A program made the position numbers and the translations under genes. Shown piece after piece: positions 16,701 to 26,411 of a DNA stretch of 64,000 nt. Under the pieces are notes generated by a model, which searched no databases, had not been told where the DNA came from, and saw only the letters and a list, made by a program, of their open reading frames with translations. Source of the stretch: Lachnospiraceae bacterium (GTDB lineage Bacteria; Bacillota; Clostridia; Lachnospirales; Lachnospiraceae); assembly GCA_014804365.1 (NCBI GenBank), contig JAAUZX010000026.1, positions 41,730 through 105,729 of the forward strand. Reading direction: 5' to 3'. Every line of letters starts with the position of its first letter. The first letter of the stretch is position 1.

Positions 16701-19700
16701 GGTAAGCGTTGCGGTCGAACCCTATGGCGGAGTAGGCGTTGGCAAGTGGGTCAGTGTTGGTCTTTATGGGAAAGCCGAAATCGGAACAAATTTCACCGTA
16801 GCCAGTACTGCTACTACTCGCGGGCTTGATGATGTCTATTTGTATGGAGAGGCAGGCATAAAAGCATATTTTGCCAAAAAAGAAGGAAAAGTGAGCCTCA
16901 TATCAATGGCAACGCTTGAGAAAAAATGGCCGACATATTTTGATAATAAAAATCATTTGCTCCTATGGTCCCGAAAGCAGGATTCGCTGATGAATAAGGT
17001 GGATTCATCAGACGTATCAAGAAGTGCGCCCGGCATGGAATTAATGGATATCCAATTTGCAATGAGCGAGGTTGAGAATTCCAGCGTTGTCAGAGGTTTT
17101 GTGGATTTAGGGAAATATATTGATAATGCTTATGCGGGTGCCGAACCTCAGATTGCGTCATCTGATGCGGCGACAATTCTCGTCTATATTGATTATGACA
17201 CATCGCGGGCGGAGGCTAATCAGACCGTAGTGAAATACGCACTGATAGCTGATGATGGAACCATATCAACCCCTGTGATTATGTTTGATGACGGGACGGC
17301 GGATACGAACCCGGTACTTTATTCTACCGGCAATGACATATATTGTGCATATCTGAATTCAGATAAGGTATATGATGATAATGATGATCCAGATATTGAT
17401 GCTTACGTCGGCACGTTTGGTGTGTCTGTAAGCAAATACGACAGTGAAAAGGGAGCTTTCATTGATCTGGGCAGAGTCAATAAGAATCACTGTTATTGCT
17501 ATGCGCCGCAGTTGACAGAAACGGAAGAGGGTATAAAGTTGGTTTGGGCGGAAAATATGGATAATGATATTTTTGGTCTGACTGGTCATAATACAATTTA
17601 TTCATCTGTATATTCCGGTGGTGAATGGAGTGTTCCGGACAATGTGGCAGAAAATGTGAACAGCATTACTTCATTAGCGGTTTCTCCGACAGGGTTCGTT
17701 GCATGGGCTGTAGATGAGGATAATGACCTGACTACCGACATACAGAGTATTTATGTCGATAATGTGTTACAGGCGCATGATTCTGCTTCTTACTTGACAT
17801 GGACCAACCTTCCGGGAGTTATGGGAACCGTGCTTGCGTGTAATATAAATGGTGGTTTGGCATACATAGACGGATCATCTTTCGTGGAATATTTTGAAGA
17901 AGGCATCATGGACAGCAGCAGCCCGTTTGTTGTTTATAATGGAAGCATTTATTTCCTGAAAACATCTGGGGGCCAGCGTAATGTCTTGGCGGCATTTTCC
18001 GATAACAACAACGAAACGGGAATAGGACAGCTTACAATAACTGATGATTATGTAGATGCATTTTCACTTAGTAATGGCAAGCTCGCAGCGCTTATAACGA
18101 AGGTCTCTGCGAACGAAGAAGATGGTAACATGTCTACTTCATCTTCCATCTATATTTATGATGACGAGCGATATGATCTGGTTCTGGATGAGGCGAACTA
18201 TGATCTTGATTTTGCAATGCCGGGAAAGAGAATGCCTATAAATCTGGCGGTGTCTAACGCTGGCACTAAGACGATAAGTTCATTCAATGTCACCTTGGAA
18301 TCCGGAGAGTCTCAGGAGGTAGACTGCATCTTGGCACCGGGTGAGAGTAAAACACTTACGGTATACATGACTGCTCCGGATAGTTTTGCAAAAGATGTTA
18401 TCATTAAGGTTTCTGAAACTGATGGTGTGGATTCAGATGAAAGTAATAATGAGCAGATATTGAAATTGAGTCGTACGGAGCTATCTGTGGTTACTAAATT
18501 TCTTATTGAGAATGATGCGAGATATCTGGAAGCGACAGTTACCAATGACAGCTATATTGATGCATCCATGACACTTACTGCATATGATTGTGATGATAAT
18601 GAAATCAACAGTGTAAGTGAAGATGTCGAGGCTAAGTCTGCTAAAATATATACGATTGATATTTCTTCTTATATACCGGAGGATGATACGGATTCGTTTG
18701 TATATGTTACGGTTCGGACGGATCAGGAAGAATATTATGAAAGCAATAATACGGATTCTGCCGGCATATGGAATATGGATCCGGGTGAAATTACTGTAAC
18801 CGGATCGGATACAGAGAACAGCAGCGATGTAGGAGGATATACAGATGGTGTATTGTGGATCCTTGACGGTGATGGAAATGCTGTGATCGGTATTCGCTCA
18901 GAAGAGGATAATACAAATACTGAACTGACAGAAAGTGTCTGGACAGATACTTCGGCTGAAAGAGTAACTAACATTATCGTAGAAGAGCTTGTAACTTCAA
19001 TAGGTGAAAATGCATTCAGTAATTGTAATAATCTCGAGAATATCACAGTACTGAATGATGAATGCCGTTTGGCTGCCGGTGCGATTCCTTCCGGGACAAC
19101 CGTATATGGAAATTATGGCTCAACAGCATATGAGTATGCAGTCGATAACGGATTGAAATTTGAAGCATTGGATGAACTTACACATGATCATAGATGGGAT
19201 GATGGAAGTATCACAGTTGAGCCGACTTATGAAGCGGACGGAATAGAAGTATATACTTGTGTATATTGTGGAATTACATGTGAAAAAACACTTCCAATGT
19301 TGGGAAGTGCTAATGAGACAGTATATTATCTGGTGACATTCGACAGTTGTAACGGGGATATAGGAATCATATCAAAAAATATAGTATATGAAGGAATCTG
19401 TGGAGAATTACCGGTTCCAACAAAAAAAGGATATGAGTTTGGTGGATGGTATACTGAAGAAGGGGGAAACGGAGAATTATTTACTAAAGATACGGTTGTC
19501 ACTGACAATATAACAGTATATGCATATTGGTATTATCAGGGAATGGCTGTTGAAGGTGTTGAATCTGATTATATATATACCGGGGCACAGATAAAGCCGG
19601 TGGCAACAGTATATGATGGTGCGAATCTCCTCGCTAACAAGAAGGACTATACCGTAACATATAAGAACAACACCAAGGTCTACACTCTTACTGAGGCTGA

Positions 19701-21693
19701 CGAAGGTTTTGATGCGGCTAAGGCGCCGACTGTAATTGTTACCGGAAAAGGAAATTATAAGGATAAAGAGAAAGTTTATTTTACTATCAGCCCGAAGAAT
19801 ATTACAGATGAAGATATTACTGTTTCGGATATAGCACCATCTTTGCCGACCAATAAGAATCAGACACCTGTACCTAAGGTAACCTGGGGCAAGAAAAAAC
19901 TGACCAACAAGACTGACTATACGGTTACCTACTATTCTGACGAGATGTGTACACAGACGGTAATACCCAGGGATCCGGGGACGTACTATGTGAAAGTATC
20001 GGGAAAGGGCAATTACACCGGAGAAAGAGTTTTGACGTTTGTAATTGCCGAAAGTACACAGAAGCTTGTCAGCAAGTTATCTGTAGGAAAAATAAAAGAT
20101 AAGCCATATACAGGTTTACCAATAGAACTTGCCTCCACGGAACTTGTTGTTATGGATGGAAAAAATGTGTTGACGGCAGGGAAAGATTATATAGTCACAT
20201 ATCAGGATAACCATACTGATATAGGAACGGTCACTTTGACCATTACAGGTGTTGGGGAGATCTATGTGGGTACGAAGACTGTCACTTTCAAAATTACCGG
20301 AGCAACACTTGGCAAAGCTTCTATGACAGGGTTTAAGGCATCCTTATCTTATGCATATGGAAGCACGGTAAACCAGTCGGTATCATTTACGTATGATGGT
20401 GTAATGCTAAGCGGTATTTCTGCGTCCGAATATGCAGAATTAACTGATGTCGATACGAAAAGAAGTTATGACTATACTTACGAATATACAAACAACATTA
20501 ATCCGGGAAGGGCAACTGTCGTATATACAGGTATCAACAGGTTCACCGGAACTATAAGGAAGACCTATACCATTACCGGAACAGCACTCAGCAAGGCAAA
20601 AATTGAAACGGCCATATCTTCCTTTACATATGATGGCACTGCCAAAACGCAGGATATTCTTAAGCTGACATACACAGCTTCTGGGACGGTGGAGCCTGTG
20701 GAACTTAACGGGATACTTAAGAGTGATTATGATAAGCTTGGGACAACAGAACAGCTTAAATATGATTACATTATTGATTACCAGAATAATGTAAGGGCTG
20801 GAACTGCTAAAATTATACTGACAGGTGTCAACGGCTATACTGGAACGGTAACGAAGACATATAAGATTGCTCCATTTGATATTTCAAAGGATGCTTCAAA
20901 TACGTTTAAAATTGCTCTGGATAGCAGTGCCGTTTATTATTCAAAAGCAGGTGCAAAGCCTGAACCGGTAGTGACCTTCAACGGAGAAGTACTTAAAAAG
21001 GGAACGGACTATACGGTAAGCTGGTCAAATAATAAGGCAGTGAATGATGGAACCGGAACAAAAAAGCCGACAATAACAGTAAAAGGAAAAGGTAATTTCA
21101 AGGGTACTGATGGGACAACCACGTTTACTATCTCACAGCGACTTATTGACGACGGTAGTATTAAGGTGTCTGTTTCGGATAAGGTATATTCCACTAAGAA
21201 GAATGCATGGAAATCATCAGTTGTTGTTATTGATGCGGATGGTAAAAAACTTTCAATGGGAACAGATTATGAAAAGGCGGTGGTTTATACTTATAAGGAC
21301 AGCGGAGCGCTGGTTGCTGACAGTGACGTAGTTCCTGCTGGAACTACAATTGTTGCCACTGTTACAGGCAAAGGTAACTATATCGGAGCTCTGTCAGGGG
21401 AGTATAGAGTCGTTACGAAGGATATAGGTAAGGTCACAGCCACCGTGTATCCCAAGACTTATACGGGTAAAGAGGTAAAACTTTCCGAGAGTGATATCAT
21501 TTTTAAGTCTGGTAAAGATCTTTTGACCGGTGTGACCTATACTATTGACGAGTCAACCTATAAGAACAATATTAATAAAGGCAAGGCAACAGTCGTAATT
21601 AACGGAACAGGAGATTATGGTGGTGCCAAGAAGATCACATACACCATTGGAGCAAAAGGCTTCCTATGGTGGTGGAGGAACCTGAGCAATTAG
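13738..21693 (+). CDS. Giant secreted surface protein with DUF285/BspA repeats, InlB-type repeats, CARDB-like and Ig-like repeats
   Basis: 2651 residues. A signal peptide (1-31, ending VFA-AN) is followed by a very acidic low-complexity stretch (about 35-125). Next come about 13 tandem 25-residue DUF285 repeats of the type NVTDMGYMFEGCSSLTSLDL (about 205-545), and an InlB/Listeria-Bacteroides-type repeat (about 590-666, FVGWYTAVEGGT). A long unassigned region includes a beta-rich segment (about 880-1080). Two CARDB-like domains (about 1482-1675), a BspA-type LRR_5 unit (about 1700-1812), a THDHRW...CVYCG motif, a second InlB-type repeat (about 1862-1935) and eight Ig/MBG-like repeats (about 1945-2640) follow. 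There is no LPxTG motif or hydrophobic anchor. The protein ends in GAKGFLWWWRNLSN. Strong ribosome site AAGGAG. The gene is clearly more AT-rich than its neighbours. Likely an adhesin or surface-layer-type protein; ligand unknown. Confidence 0.92.
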   Translation: MKKSKRRLLTGLLCIALLGADIMSSGIQVFAANPAIELEAEYEESSEDSNENDIVDDDSTDKSDSNVIEAEEEDESEDEQEKENSQEQDTDEDNVDRINEDESKDSADEAESGSTDEDKIVENIGADGVASESVVEILARISSEDDLERGVVDEDYGHIAWVIDVNGKLKVEGTGDYCNPDPASSSLPPWYSPRYCILSAEINVKGMTNSSYMFTQCERLKSVDLRGLDTTNVTDMSRMFFKCESLTNLDLRNFNTRNVINMYNMFFGCDSLTSINVSSFNIENVVDMGGMFEGCESLTSLDISSFSIANATDINMGRMFEGCSSLTTLDLSSLDTANATDMGYMFEGCSSLTRLDVSGFDTVNVKNMTGMFSNCTNLASLNLSDFNTVNVTDMGYMFDGCSSLTNLDLSNFDTANVTDMGYMFHNCSSLVGLDISSFDTANVTTMRDMFSWCGNLIGLDVKNFETVNVESMFYMFAGCENLTHLDVSNFITTNVKNFDSMFAGCKKLTKLDLRTFDMLDIDAGGSFYMLDGCYGLNEIYTPIIGSDRRISLPKETDSDVWYMHDGTKIDYISDLSESVHIMKNEIPGKYGITFDPQGGKINYNEQTGLSTLILSTGAEDKIKKLPDGVKDDYLFVGWYTAVEGGTRVTEDYIFTENTTLFARYEEKPLTAEQSAIKPKSVTYKYAYEKIDVLKKAHSIESDHEPFTLVCTSVVQTKVRNYILYYNEEVIAESANGAFIDIDPSKYDTGGVFYLETVGADNGKTAERVKVKLLLQIKNKNIAVPSSISLFGSGFSVTLDEDVPIVGGQKISLAFPDIPFSCVVEDNKIKLGLNLKEKTLYSADSYNGETTSTPPKSLSQQVEEWKKDLRKSRDIKKDVKGYLEKDDLDADIPGMEKKCKLTVFGYLESEFYRSYATGAHEFKTVSGEIVVAISGSRTTQKQSAIPIGFLTIPVTFNCSYTGNGTLTGKLKWDFTSASFFPLDADVTGSVSVAVEPYGGVGVGKWVSVGLYGKAEIGTNFTVASTATTRGLDDVYLYGEAGIKAYFAKKEGKVSLISMATLEKKWPTYFDNKNHLLLWSRKQDSLMNKVDSSDVSRSAPGMELMDIQFAMSEVENSSVVRGFVDLGKYIDNAYAGAEPQIASSDAATILVYIDYDTSRAEANQTVVKYALIADDGTISTPVIMFDDGTADTNPVLYSTGNDIYCAYLNSDKVYDDNDDPDIDAYVGTFGVSVSKYDSEKGAFIDLGRVNKNHCYCYAPQLTETEEGIKLVWAENMDNDIFGLTGHNTIYSSVYSGGEWSVPDNVAENVNSITSLAVSPTGFVAWAVDEDNDLTTDIQSIYVDNVLQAHDSASYLTWTNLPGVMGTVLACNINGGLAYIDGSSFVEYFEEGIMDSSSPFVVYNGSIYFLKTSGGQRNVLAAFSDNNNETGIGQLTITDDYVDAFSLSNGKLAALITKVSANEEDGNMSTSSSIYIYDDERYDLVLDEANYDLDFAMPGKRMPINLAVSNAGTKTISSFNVTLESGESQEVDCILAPGESKTLTVYMTAPDSFAKDVIIKVSETDGVDSDESNNEQILKLSRTELSVVTKFLIENDARYLEATVTNDSYIDASMTLTAYDCDDNEINSVSEDVEAKSAKIYTIDISSYIPEDDTDSFVYVTVRTDQEEYYESNNTDSAGIWNMDPGEITVTGSDTENSSDVGGYTDGVLWILDGDGNAVIGIRSEEDNTNTELTESVWTDTSAERVTNIIVEELVTSIGENAFSNCNNLENITVLNDECRLAAGAIPSGTTVYGNYGSTAYEYAVDNGLKFEALDELTHDHRWDDGSITVEPTYEADGIEVYTCVYCGITCEKTLPMLGSANETVYYLVTFDSCNGDIGIISKNIVYEGICGELPVPTKKGYEFGGWYTEEGGNGELFTKDTVVTDNITVYAYWYYQGMAVEGVESDYIYTGAQIKPVATVYDGANLLANKKDYTVTYKNNTKVYTLTEADEGFDAAKAPTVIVTGKGNYKDKEKVYFTISPKNITDEDITVSDIAPSLPTNKNQTPVPKVTWGKKKLTNKTDYTVTYYSDEMCTQTVIPRDPGTYYVKVSGKGNYTGERVLTFVIAESTQKLVSKLSVGKIKDKPYTGLPIELASTELVVMDGKNVLTAGKDYIVTYQDNHTDIGTVTLTITGVGEIYVGTKTVTFKITGATLGKASMTGFKASLSYAYGSTVNQSVSFTYDGVMLSGISASEYAELTDVDTKRSYDYTYEYTNNINPGRATVVYTGINRFTGTIRKTYTITGTALSKAKIETAISSFTYDGTAKTQDILKLTYTASGTVEPVELNGILKSDYDKLGTTEQLKYDYIIDYQNNVRAGTAKIILTGVNGYTGTVTKTYKIAPFDISKDASNTFKIALDSSAVYYSKAGAKPEPVVTFNGEVLKKGTDYTVSWSNNKAVNDGTGTKKPTITVKGKGNFKGTDGTTTFTISQRLIDDGSIKVSVSDKVYSTKKNAWKSSVVVIDADGKKLSMGTDYEKAVVYTYKDSGALVADSDVVPAGTTIVATVTGKGNYIGALSGEYRVVTKDIGKVTATVYPKTYTGKEVKLSESDIIFKSGKDLLTGVTYTIDESTYKNNINKGKATVVINGTGDYGGAKKITYTIGAKGFLWWWRNLSN

Positions 21694-21783
21694 ATTGTTG
21701 ACGATGATGCGTAGTTTATTCCTATACATATTATCACCAATAATAAGAGAAGTTATATTTAGCGGAGCGGCATCGTACCTTAG

Positions 21784-21812
21784 TTGTAAAAAATATACAA
21801 TCGTGATATACT
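21784..21812 (+). promoter_or_regulatory. Candidate promoter for the O-antigen ligase-like gene
   Basis: TTGTAA, then 17 bases, then TATACT (21807-21812) lies 37 bases before the start at 21850, in the 156-base gap after the giant protein gene. It could start the transcript of the Pgl-like operon that follows. Confidence 0.55.
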
Positions 21813-21849
21813 AAGCAATGATATTTTTGAAAAAGATCAGGAATGGATA

Positions 21850-24417
21850 ATGAACAGGATACTCAATAGAAGACAGGCAATCTGTGGAACGGTCTGGATC
21901 ATTGTACTGTGCGCGATGTTTGCACTGTGGCCGGTGCGTCTGATCAAGGAGACGGTGACTGCCAACAGTAAGACGTTGCCCGGGACTGTTATGGAATCTG
22001 AGGAGATTACGTCAGGCTATGTGGTACAGCAGATGTTCATCGCTCAGTATGACAGATTAAAAAATATTGATATTTACCTCCATGAGGGAACGACAGGGGA
22101 AGAGTTCAATTTCGTGCTGTATGATGCTGCTATGCATGTGATCATGCAGCAGGTGATCGATACGGAAGATATGAAGACTATTCCGGGCTTCTGTACTGTG
22201 CAGGTCAATATCGATACACAGGTCGGCAGGGAATATTATTTCCTGCTGCAGGGGATTGAAGCGCCGTTTCGTGTGGCGTATCAATATACGGCGGATTCGG
22301 GAAATATTTATAACGGTACGCTGTATTATGGCAATGTGGAAGACACAGAGCGCTGCATGATAGCCGTGTATGAATATGAGGTACCGCTTCGCAAGGGCAA
22401 AACACTACTGTGTGCTGCTCTGTTTGTGTTGTCTGCGGTTCTGGTCTCTTATTTTACAAGCAGGTACTATCGGAGATATCCGGAGAGAAATGCACTGGTC
22501 ACGGTGGAACAGACTGTCAAGGCTGTGTGTAATCCGCTTATTATACTTGCAGGCGGTGTGGCGTGCGCGGCGGTGTGGCCCTGCAAATTGTTCACGACAA
22601 ATACTGTGTCGATTTTCTTCTATGAAGGGGGTATTCTGTTTACGGCCGCACTGCTGCTCTATGCGGTTAATCATGACAGGACAGGCTGTGCCACGGACAG
22701 GACGGTCTTTGATGTTCTGAAAACAAATATGCCGGGCGGGTTGCAGTCAATGATGTTTGCAGGAGCGATCTGGGCTTGCTGTAACTATATGAACGGGCTG
22801 TATGAGATCCATCATACCATGGCGTACAGACAGCAGTTGATTTTCTTTGCGCTGGCGGTGATTGTGACTTATAAGCGCAAGGATATTCTAAATATAATAA
22901 ACTTCGTGTATCTCATCGCGGCGGCTTTTATCGGTATGCGTTATTATCACAGTGCCGTGGCGGCGCTGACAGACCCGGAAGAGCTTCAGATTCTCGTGGT
23001 GAAGCTTACCGTGTGGGCCGGTATTCTGGCTGGGCTTGTGGTGATTGGCACCATACGGGTTCTGGTACGGGGGCGGGTTAGAGGTATATGTATTCCGTAC
23101 TGTGTTTTAGTGACGGTGTTTTTTGCAGCGATTATCTTATATCGCAATACGAGAGGATGGCCGGTCTATCTGGTATGTTCTTTTGTTCTGTTTTATCTGA
23201 ACATGGCAGCATGGGATGGGAAGGCGCAGTTGCTTCGGAATATCTGTAATGGCATCCTGCTTCACTTCGGGGTGATGGTGGTGTACTGTCTGTTACACAG
23301 GCCGTATATGTTTTTTCAATACTACAGATATCCCTTCATCTTCCATACGGTGACGATGTCGGCGGTATATCTTGCCTTGGTAGTGGGCGCCGCACTGGTG
23401 AAGTTTTTAGACGTATACAGGAGAGAACAGAGATTGGCGGTTGTCCATAAAGAGCTGTTTATGTTCGGCGTATCGGCAGTGTATCTGCTGTTTACGTTAT
23501 CCAGAACGGGATATCTGGCGGTTTTAGTCATGTCGGTGGTGATGATTCCGGTGCTATGTTTCTCCATGCGGAATAGATGGCGCGGTATGCTGCAAAGCAT
23601 TGGTATGATGCTGCTTGCGACCGCAGTTTGTTTTCCGGTGGTATTTACGGCTCAGAGGATGGTTCCGGCGGTAGTCGCCAGACCGCAGATGCATGAGATC
23701 GAAGAACTTCCCGTAGAGATCGTGCACGGCAGGGATATGGATTCTTATTATTACATTACCATCCAGCGGTTCATACAGGTATTTCAGATGAAGGTGCTTG
23801 GCATACCGGAGGAGGAGAGCCTGCAGGCAATGGATATGGTTGCCGATGCGAAGGAGGAGCTGTCCGGCGATCCGTATGTTCTGGAGGGAGAGGCGATTCT
23901 GCTTGCATCGTTACGGGATACGGCGTCGGGAGCAGAGGGCTTGATAGCCGACGGGCAGATAATGGATATGGCATCTGCGGATACGCAGCCGGAGGGCGAA
24001 ACCGGGGATGATGAGGATAGTGAGGAAGAATATTCCTATACAAACGGAAGATTAGAAATATTCAGACTGTATTATAATAATCTCAACAAGGTTGGGCATG
24101 AAGACATGGGTATTATGGAGCCGAACGGTCATTATAACGTTCATGCACATAATATCTACCTGCAGGCTGCCTATGATCACGGGATCTATGTGGGCATGAT
24201 ATTTATTCTGTTGGGCGTCGGCACGCTGGTGCAGGCGGCAGTCTATTTTCACAGACACAAAGAGGATAGAGCTTGTGCGGCGCTGCCGCTTGCCCTGTTG
24301 ATTCTTTTTGCGGTTGCGGGGCTGACGGAATGGATTTTCCATCCCTGCAGTTCGATTGCGTATTGTTTACTGTTGACAATGGCACCGCTTTTGATCGATA
24401 GAAAAAAAGCGGTGTAG
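21850..24417 (+). CDS. O-antigen ligase/polymerase (Wzy_C/WaaL)-like protein with N-terminal extracellular domain
   Basis: 855 residues. One N-terminal helix (about 10-30) is followed by an extracellular beta-type domain of about 130 residues. About 12 helices then include SRTGYLAVLVMSVVMIPVL, and a large outer loop (about 600-755) ends in GHYNVHAHNIYLQAAYDHG, the His-containing signature of the Wzy_C/O-antigen ligase family, before two or three last helices. Such proteins polymerise lipid-linked repeat units or move the glycan to its final acceptor. The outer loop contains an acidic low-complexity stretch (ETGDDEDSEEE). It is directly upstream of the pglF-like gene with only 9 bases between. 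No STT3/PglB was found in the window, so this is the best candidate for the transfer or polymerisation step. Confidence 0.85.
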   Translation: MNRILNRRQAICGTVWIIVLCAMFALWPVRLIKETVTANSKTLPGTVMESEEITSGYVVQQMFIAQYDRLKNIDIYLHEGTTGEEFNFVLYDAAMHVIMQQVIDTEDMKTIPGFCTVQVNIDTQVGREYYFLLQGIEAPFRVAYQYTADSGNIYNGTLYYGNVEDTERCMIAVYEYEVPLRKGKTLLCAALFVLSAVLVSYFTSRYYRRYPERNALVTVEQTVKAVCNPLIILAGGVACAAVWPCKLFTTNTVSIFFYEGGILFTAALLLYAVNHDRTGCATDRTVFDVLKTNMPGGLQSMMFAGAIWACCNYMNGLYEIHHTMAYRQQLIFFALAVIVTYKRKDILNIINFVYLIAAAFIGMRYYHSAVAALTDPEELQILVVKLTVWAGILAGLVVIGTIRVLVRGRVRGICIPYCVLVTVFFAAIILYRNTRGWPVYLVCSFVLFYLNMAAWDGKAQLLRNICNGILLHFGVMVVYCLLHRPYMFFQYYRYPFIFHTVTMSAVYLALVVGAALVKFLDVYRREQRLAVVHKELFMFGVSAVYLLFTLSRTGYLAVLVMSVVMIPVLCFSMRNRWRGMLQSIGMMLLATAVCFPVVFTAQRMVPAVVARPQMHEIEELPVEIVHGRDMDSYYYITIQRFIQVFQMKVLGIPEEESLQAMDMVADAKEELSGDPYVLEGEAILLASLRDTASGAEGLIADGQIMDMASADTQPEGETGDDEDSEEEYSYTNGRLEIFRLYYNNLNKVGHEDMGIMEPNGHYNVHAHNIYLQAAYDHGIYVGMIFILLGVGTLVQAAVYFHRHKEDRACAALPLALLILFAVAGLTEWIFHPCSSIAYCLLLTMAPLLIDRKKAV

Positions 24418-24426
24418 GATGAAACT

Positions 24427-26310
24427 ATGAACAAAGAGAGAAAACCCTTTAATGTAAAACTGTTTTATAGGAGAACCTGTCTGATCATATATGATGTGAT
24501 CAGTGTGATTCTGGCGAGTTATCTGGCGATTGTGATGCGTTATGAATTCCGCGTGGACGCGATACCGGAGCATTTTCTGAGTCCGATTGAACATGTGATG
24601 CCGTTAAACATCGTGGTGACGCTGGCAATTTTTTACGTGTTCCGTCTGTACAGCAGTCTCTGGGCTTTCGCGGGTGAGTCAGAATTACAGAATATTGTGG
24701 TATCCTGCGTACTGTCTACTATTGTAAACAGTATATGCCTGCAATTTTTTAAGACTACGTCCAGTGCGGTGCCCAGAAGTTACTATTTCCTTTATCTGTT
24801 CCTGTTGATCACATGTATATTCAGCAGCCGTTTCTCATACCGATTCTTCCGGAGCCTGAAACATAAGCAGCAGAATAAGAAGAACAGGATTGCCGTTATG
24901 GTGATCGGAGCGGGGGAAGCAGCGAATCTGATAATTAAGGAGATCGTCAACAGCAACTTTTCCACTATGGTTATCAAATGTATTATTGATGATGACAAGG
25001 GAAAATGGGGAAGATATATTCAAGGTATCAAGGTCGTGGGAGGCCGTGACAAGATCGTGGAATGTGCCGATATCTATGAGGTGGACGAGATTATCGTGGC
25101 GATGCCGTCGGCCACCAGGGCAGAGATTAAAAGTATTCTGGAGATCTGTAAGGATACAAACTGTAAGCTGCGTTCCCTGCCGGGCATGTACCAGTTGGTG
25201 AACGGTGAAGTTAACGTCAGTAAACTGCGGGATGTAGAGGTGGAGGATCTGCTGGGCAGAGATCCGATCAGTGTAGATCTGGATTCCATTCTCGGCTATG
25301 TGCAGGGTAAATCGGTGCTGGTCACCGGAGGAGGCGGCTCCATCGGCAGTGAGCTGAGCCGGCAGATTGCGTCACACAGGCCAAAGAGGCTTATTATTGT
25401 AGATATTTATGAGAATACGGTGTATGATGTGCAGCAGGAATTGAGGGCGAAATATCCTGAGCTGGATCTGGTAGTGCTGATTGCATCCGTGCGGAATACA
25501 AACCGCATGAACTATATATTCTCGGAATATCGTCCTGATATTGTATATCATGCGGCGGCGCACAAGCATGTGCCGCTTATGGAGGACAGTCCTACCGAGG
25601 CGATTAAGAATAACGTGTTCGGAACTTTTAAGACCGCACAGGCAGCCGCTATGAGCGGTGTGCAGCGCTTCGTTATGATCTCCACCGATAAGGCGGTAAA
25701 TCCGACTAATATAATGGGAGCCAGCAAACGGATCTGCGAGATGATCATACAGACTTTTGACAAGCATTACGAGACGGAGTTTGTGGCGGTTCGGTTCGGC
25801 AATGTGCTAGGCAGTAACGGCAGCGTTATTCCTCTGTTTCGCAAACAGATTGCTGCGGGCGGACCGGTAACCGTGACCCATCCGGATATCATCCGTTATT
25901 TTATGACAATCCCGGAGGCGGTGTCGCTTGTCCTGCAGGCAGGCGCTTATGCTAAAGGCGGGGAGATCTTTGTGCTGGACATGGGAGAACCCGTGAAAAT
26001 ACTGGATCTGGCGCAGAATCTGATCAAATTGTCGGGCTATCGTGTTGGGGAGGATATCCAGATTGAATTTACGGGGCTACGACCGGGCGAGAAGCTGTAT
26101 GAAGAGCTGCTCATGGACGAGGAAGGCATGAAGGATACGGCGAATAAGATGATCCATATCGGAAAGCCGATTGAACTCAATGAACATGAATTTTTTGCGC
26201 AGCTAAAAGAGCTTAAAGATGAATGTCAGGTCGAAAATTCGGATATCAGACCGCTTATTAAGAAGATTGTTCCGACTTATCACAGTCAGGATGAGGAGAA
26301 CCAGAAATAG
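24427..26310 (+). CDS. pglF: UDP-GlcNAc 4,6-dehydratase, PglF/CapD type membrane protein
   Basis: 627 residues. Four N-terminal helices (about 15-135) are followed by a CoA-binding-like Rossmann domain (VMVIGAGEAANLII, about 157-170), then the SDR catalytic domain with TGGGGSIGSELSRQI near residue 300, YHAAAHKHVPLMEDSP, and STDKAVNPTNIMGASKR near 419. These are hallmarks of the PglF/WbpM/CapD dehydratases, which convert UDP-GlcNAc to UDP-2-acetamido-2,6-dideoxy-4-keto-hexose. The end FTGLRPGEKLYEELL is also typical. It is followed by the matching aminotransferase (26412), and together they give the 4-amino precursor of bacillosamine-type sugars. Ribosome site AGGATG. Confidence 0.92.
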   Translation: MNKERKPFNVKLFYRRTCLIIYDVISVILASYLAIVMRYEFRVDAIPEHFLSPIEHVMPLNIVVTLAIFYVFRLYSSLWAFAGESELQNIVVSCVLSTIVNSICLQFFKTTSSAVPRSYYFLYLFLLITCIFSSRFSYRFFRSLKHKQQNKKNRIAVMVIGAGEAANLIIKEIVNSNFSTMVIKCIIDDDKGKWGRYIQGIKVVGGRDKIVECADIYEVDEIIVAMPSATRAEIKSILEICKDTNCKLRSLPGMYQLVNGEVNVSKLRDVEVEDLLGRDPISVDLDSILGYVQGKSVLVTGGGGSIGSELSRQIASHRPKRLIIVDIYENTVYDVQQELRAKYPELDLVVLIASVRNTNRMNYIFSEYRPDIVYHAAAHKHVPLMEDSPTEAIKNNVFGTFKTAQAAAMSGVQRFVMISTDKAVNPTNIMGASKRICEMIIQTFDKHYETEFVAVRFGNVLGSNGSVIPLFRKQIAAGGPVTVTHPDIIRYFMTIPEAVSLVLQAGAYAKGGEIFVLDMGEPVKILDLAQNLIKLSGYRVGEDIQIEFTGLRPGEKLYEELLMDEEGMKDTANKMIHIGKPIELNEHEFFAQLKELKDECQVENSDIRPLIKKIVPTYHSQDEENQK

Positions 26311-26411
26311 AGAAATTGTAACTATTCAGCGCAGGTCGAAGCATTTACTGCTGAGACCGTAAGAATATGATTAGAGAAATTCTATAAATCCGGAAAGGTA
26401 AAGAGGCTGTT

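Noticed and set aside
21850-24417. PglB/STT3 oligosaccharyltransferase as identity of the 855-aa membrane protein
   Set aside because: No WWDYG motif; the HAHNIYL loop fits the O-antigen ligase/polymerase family. No STT3 motif was found in any other membrane protein here.
26317-26342. GTAACTATTCAGCGCAGG as a further mini-element copy
   Set aside because: Only one end resembles the element; no complementary end or flanking repeat is present.
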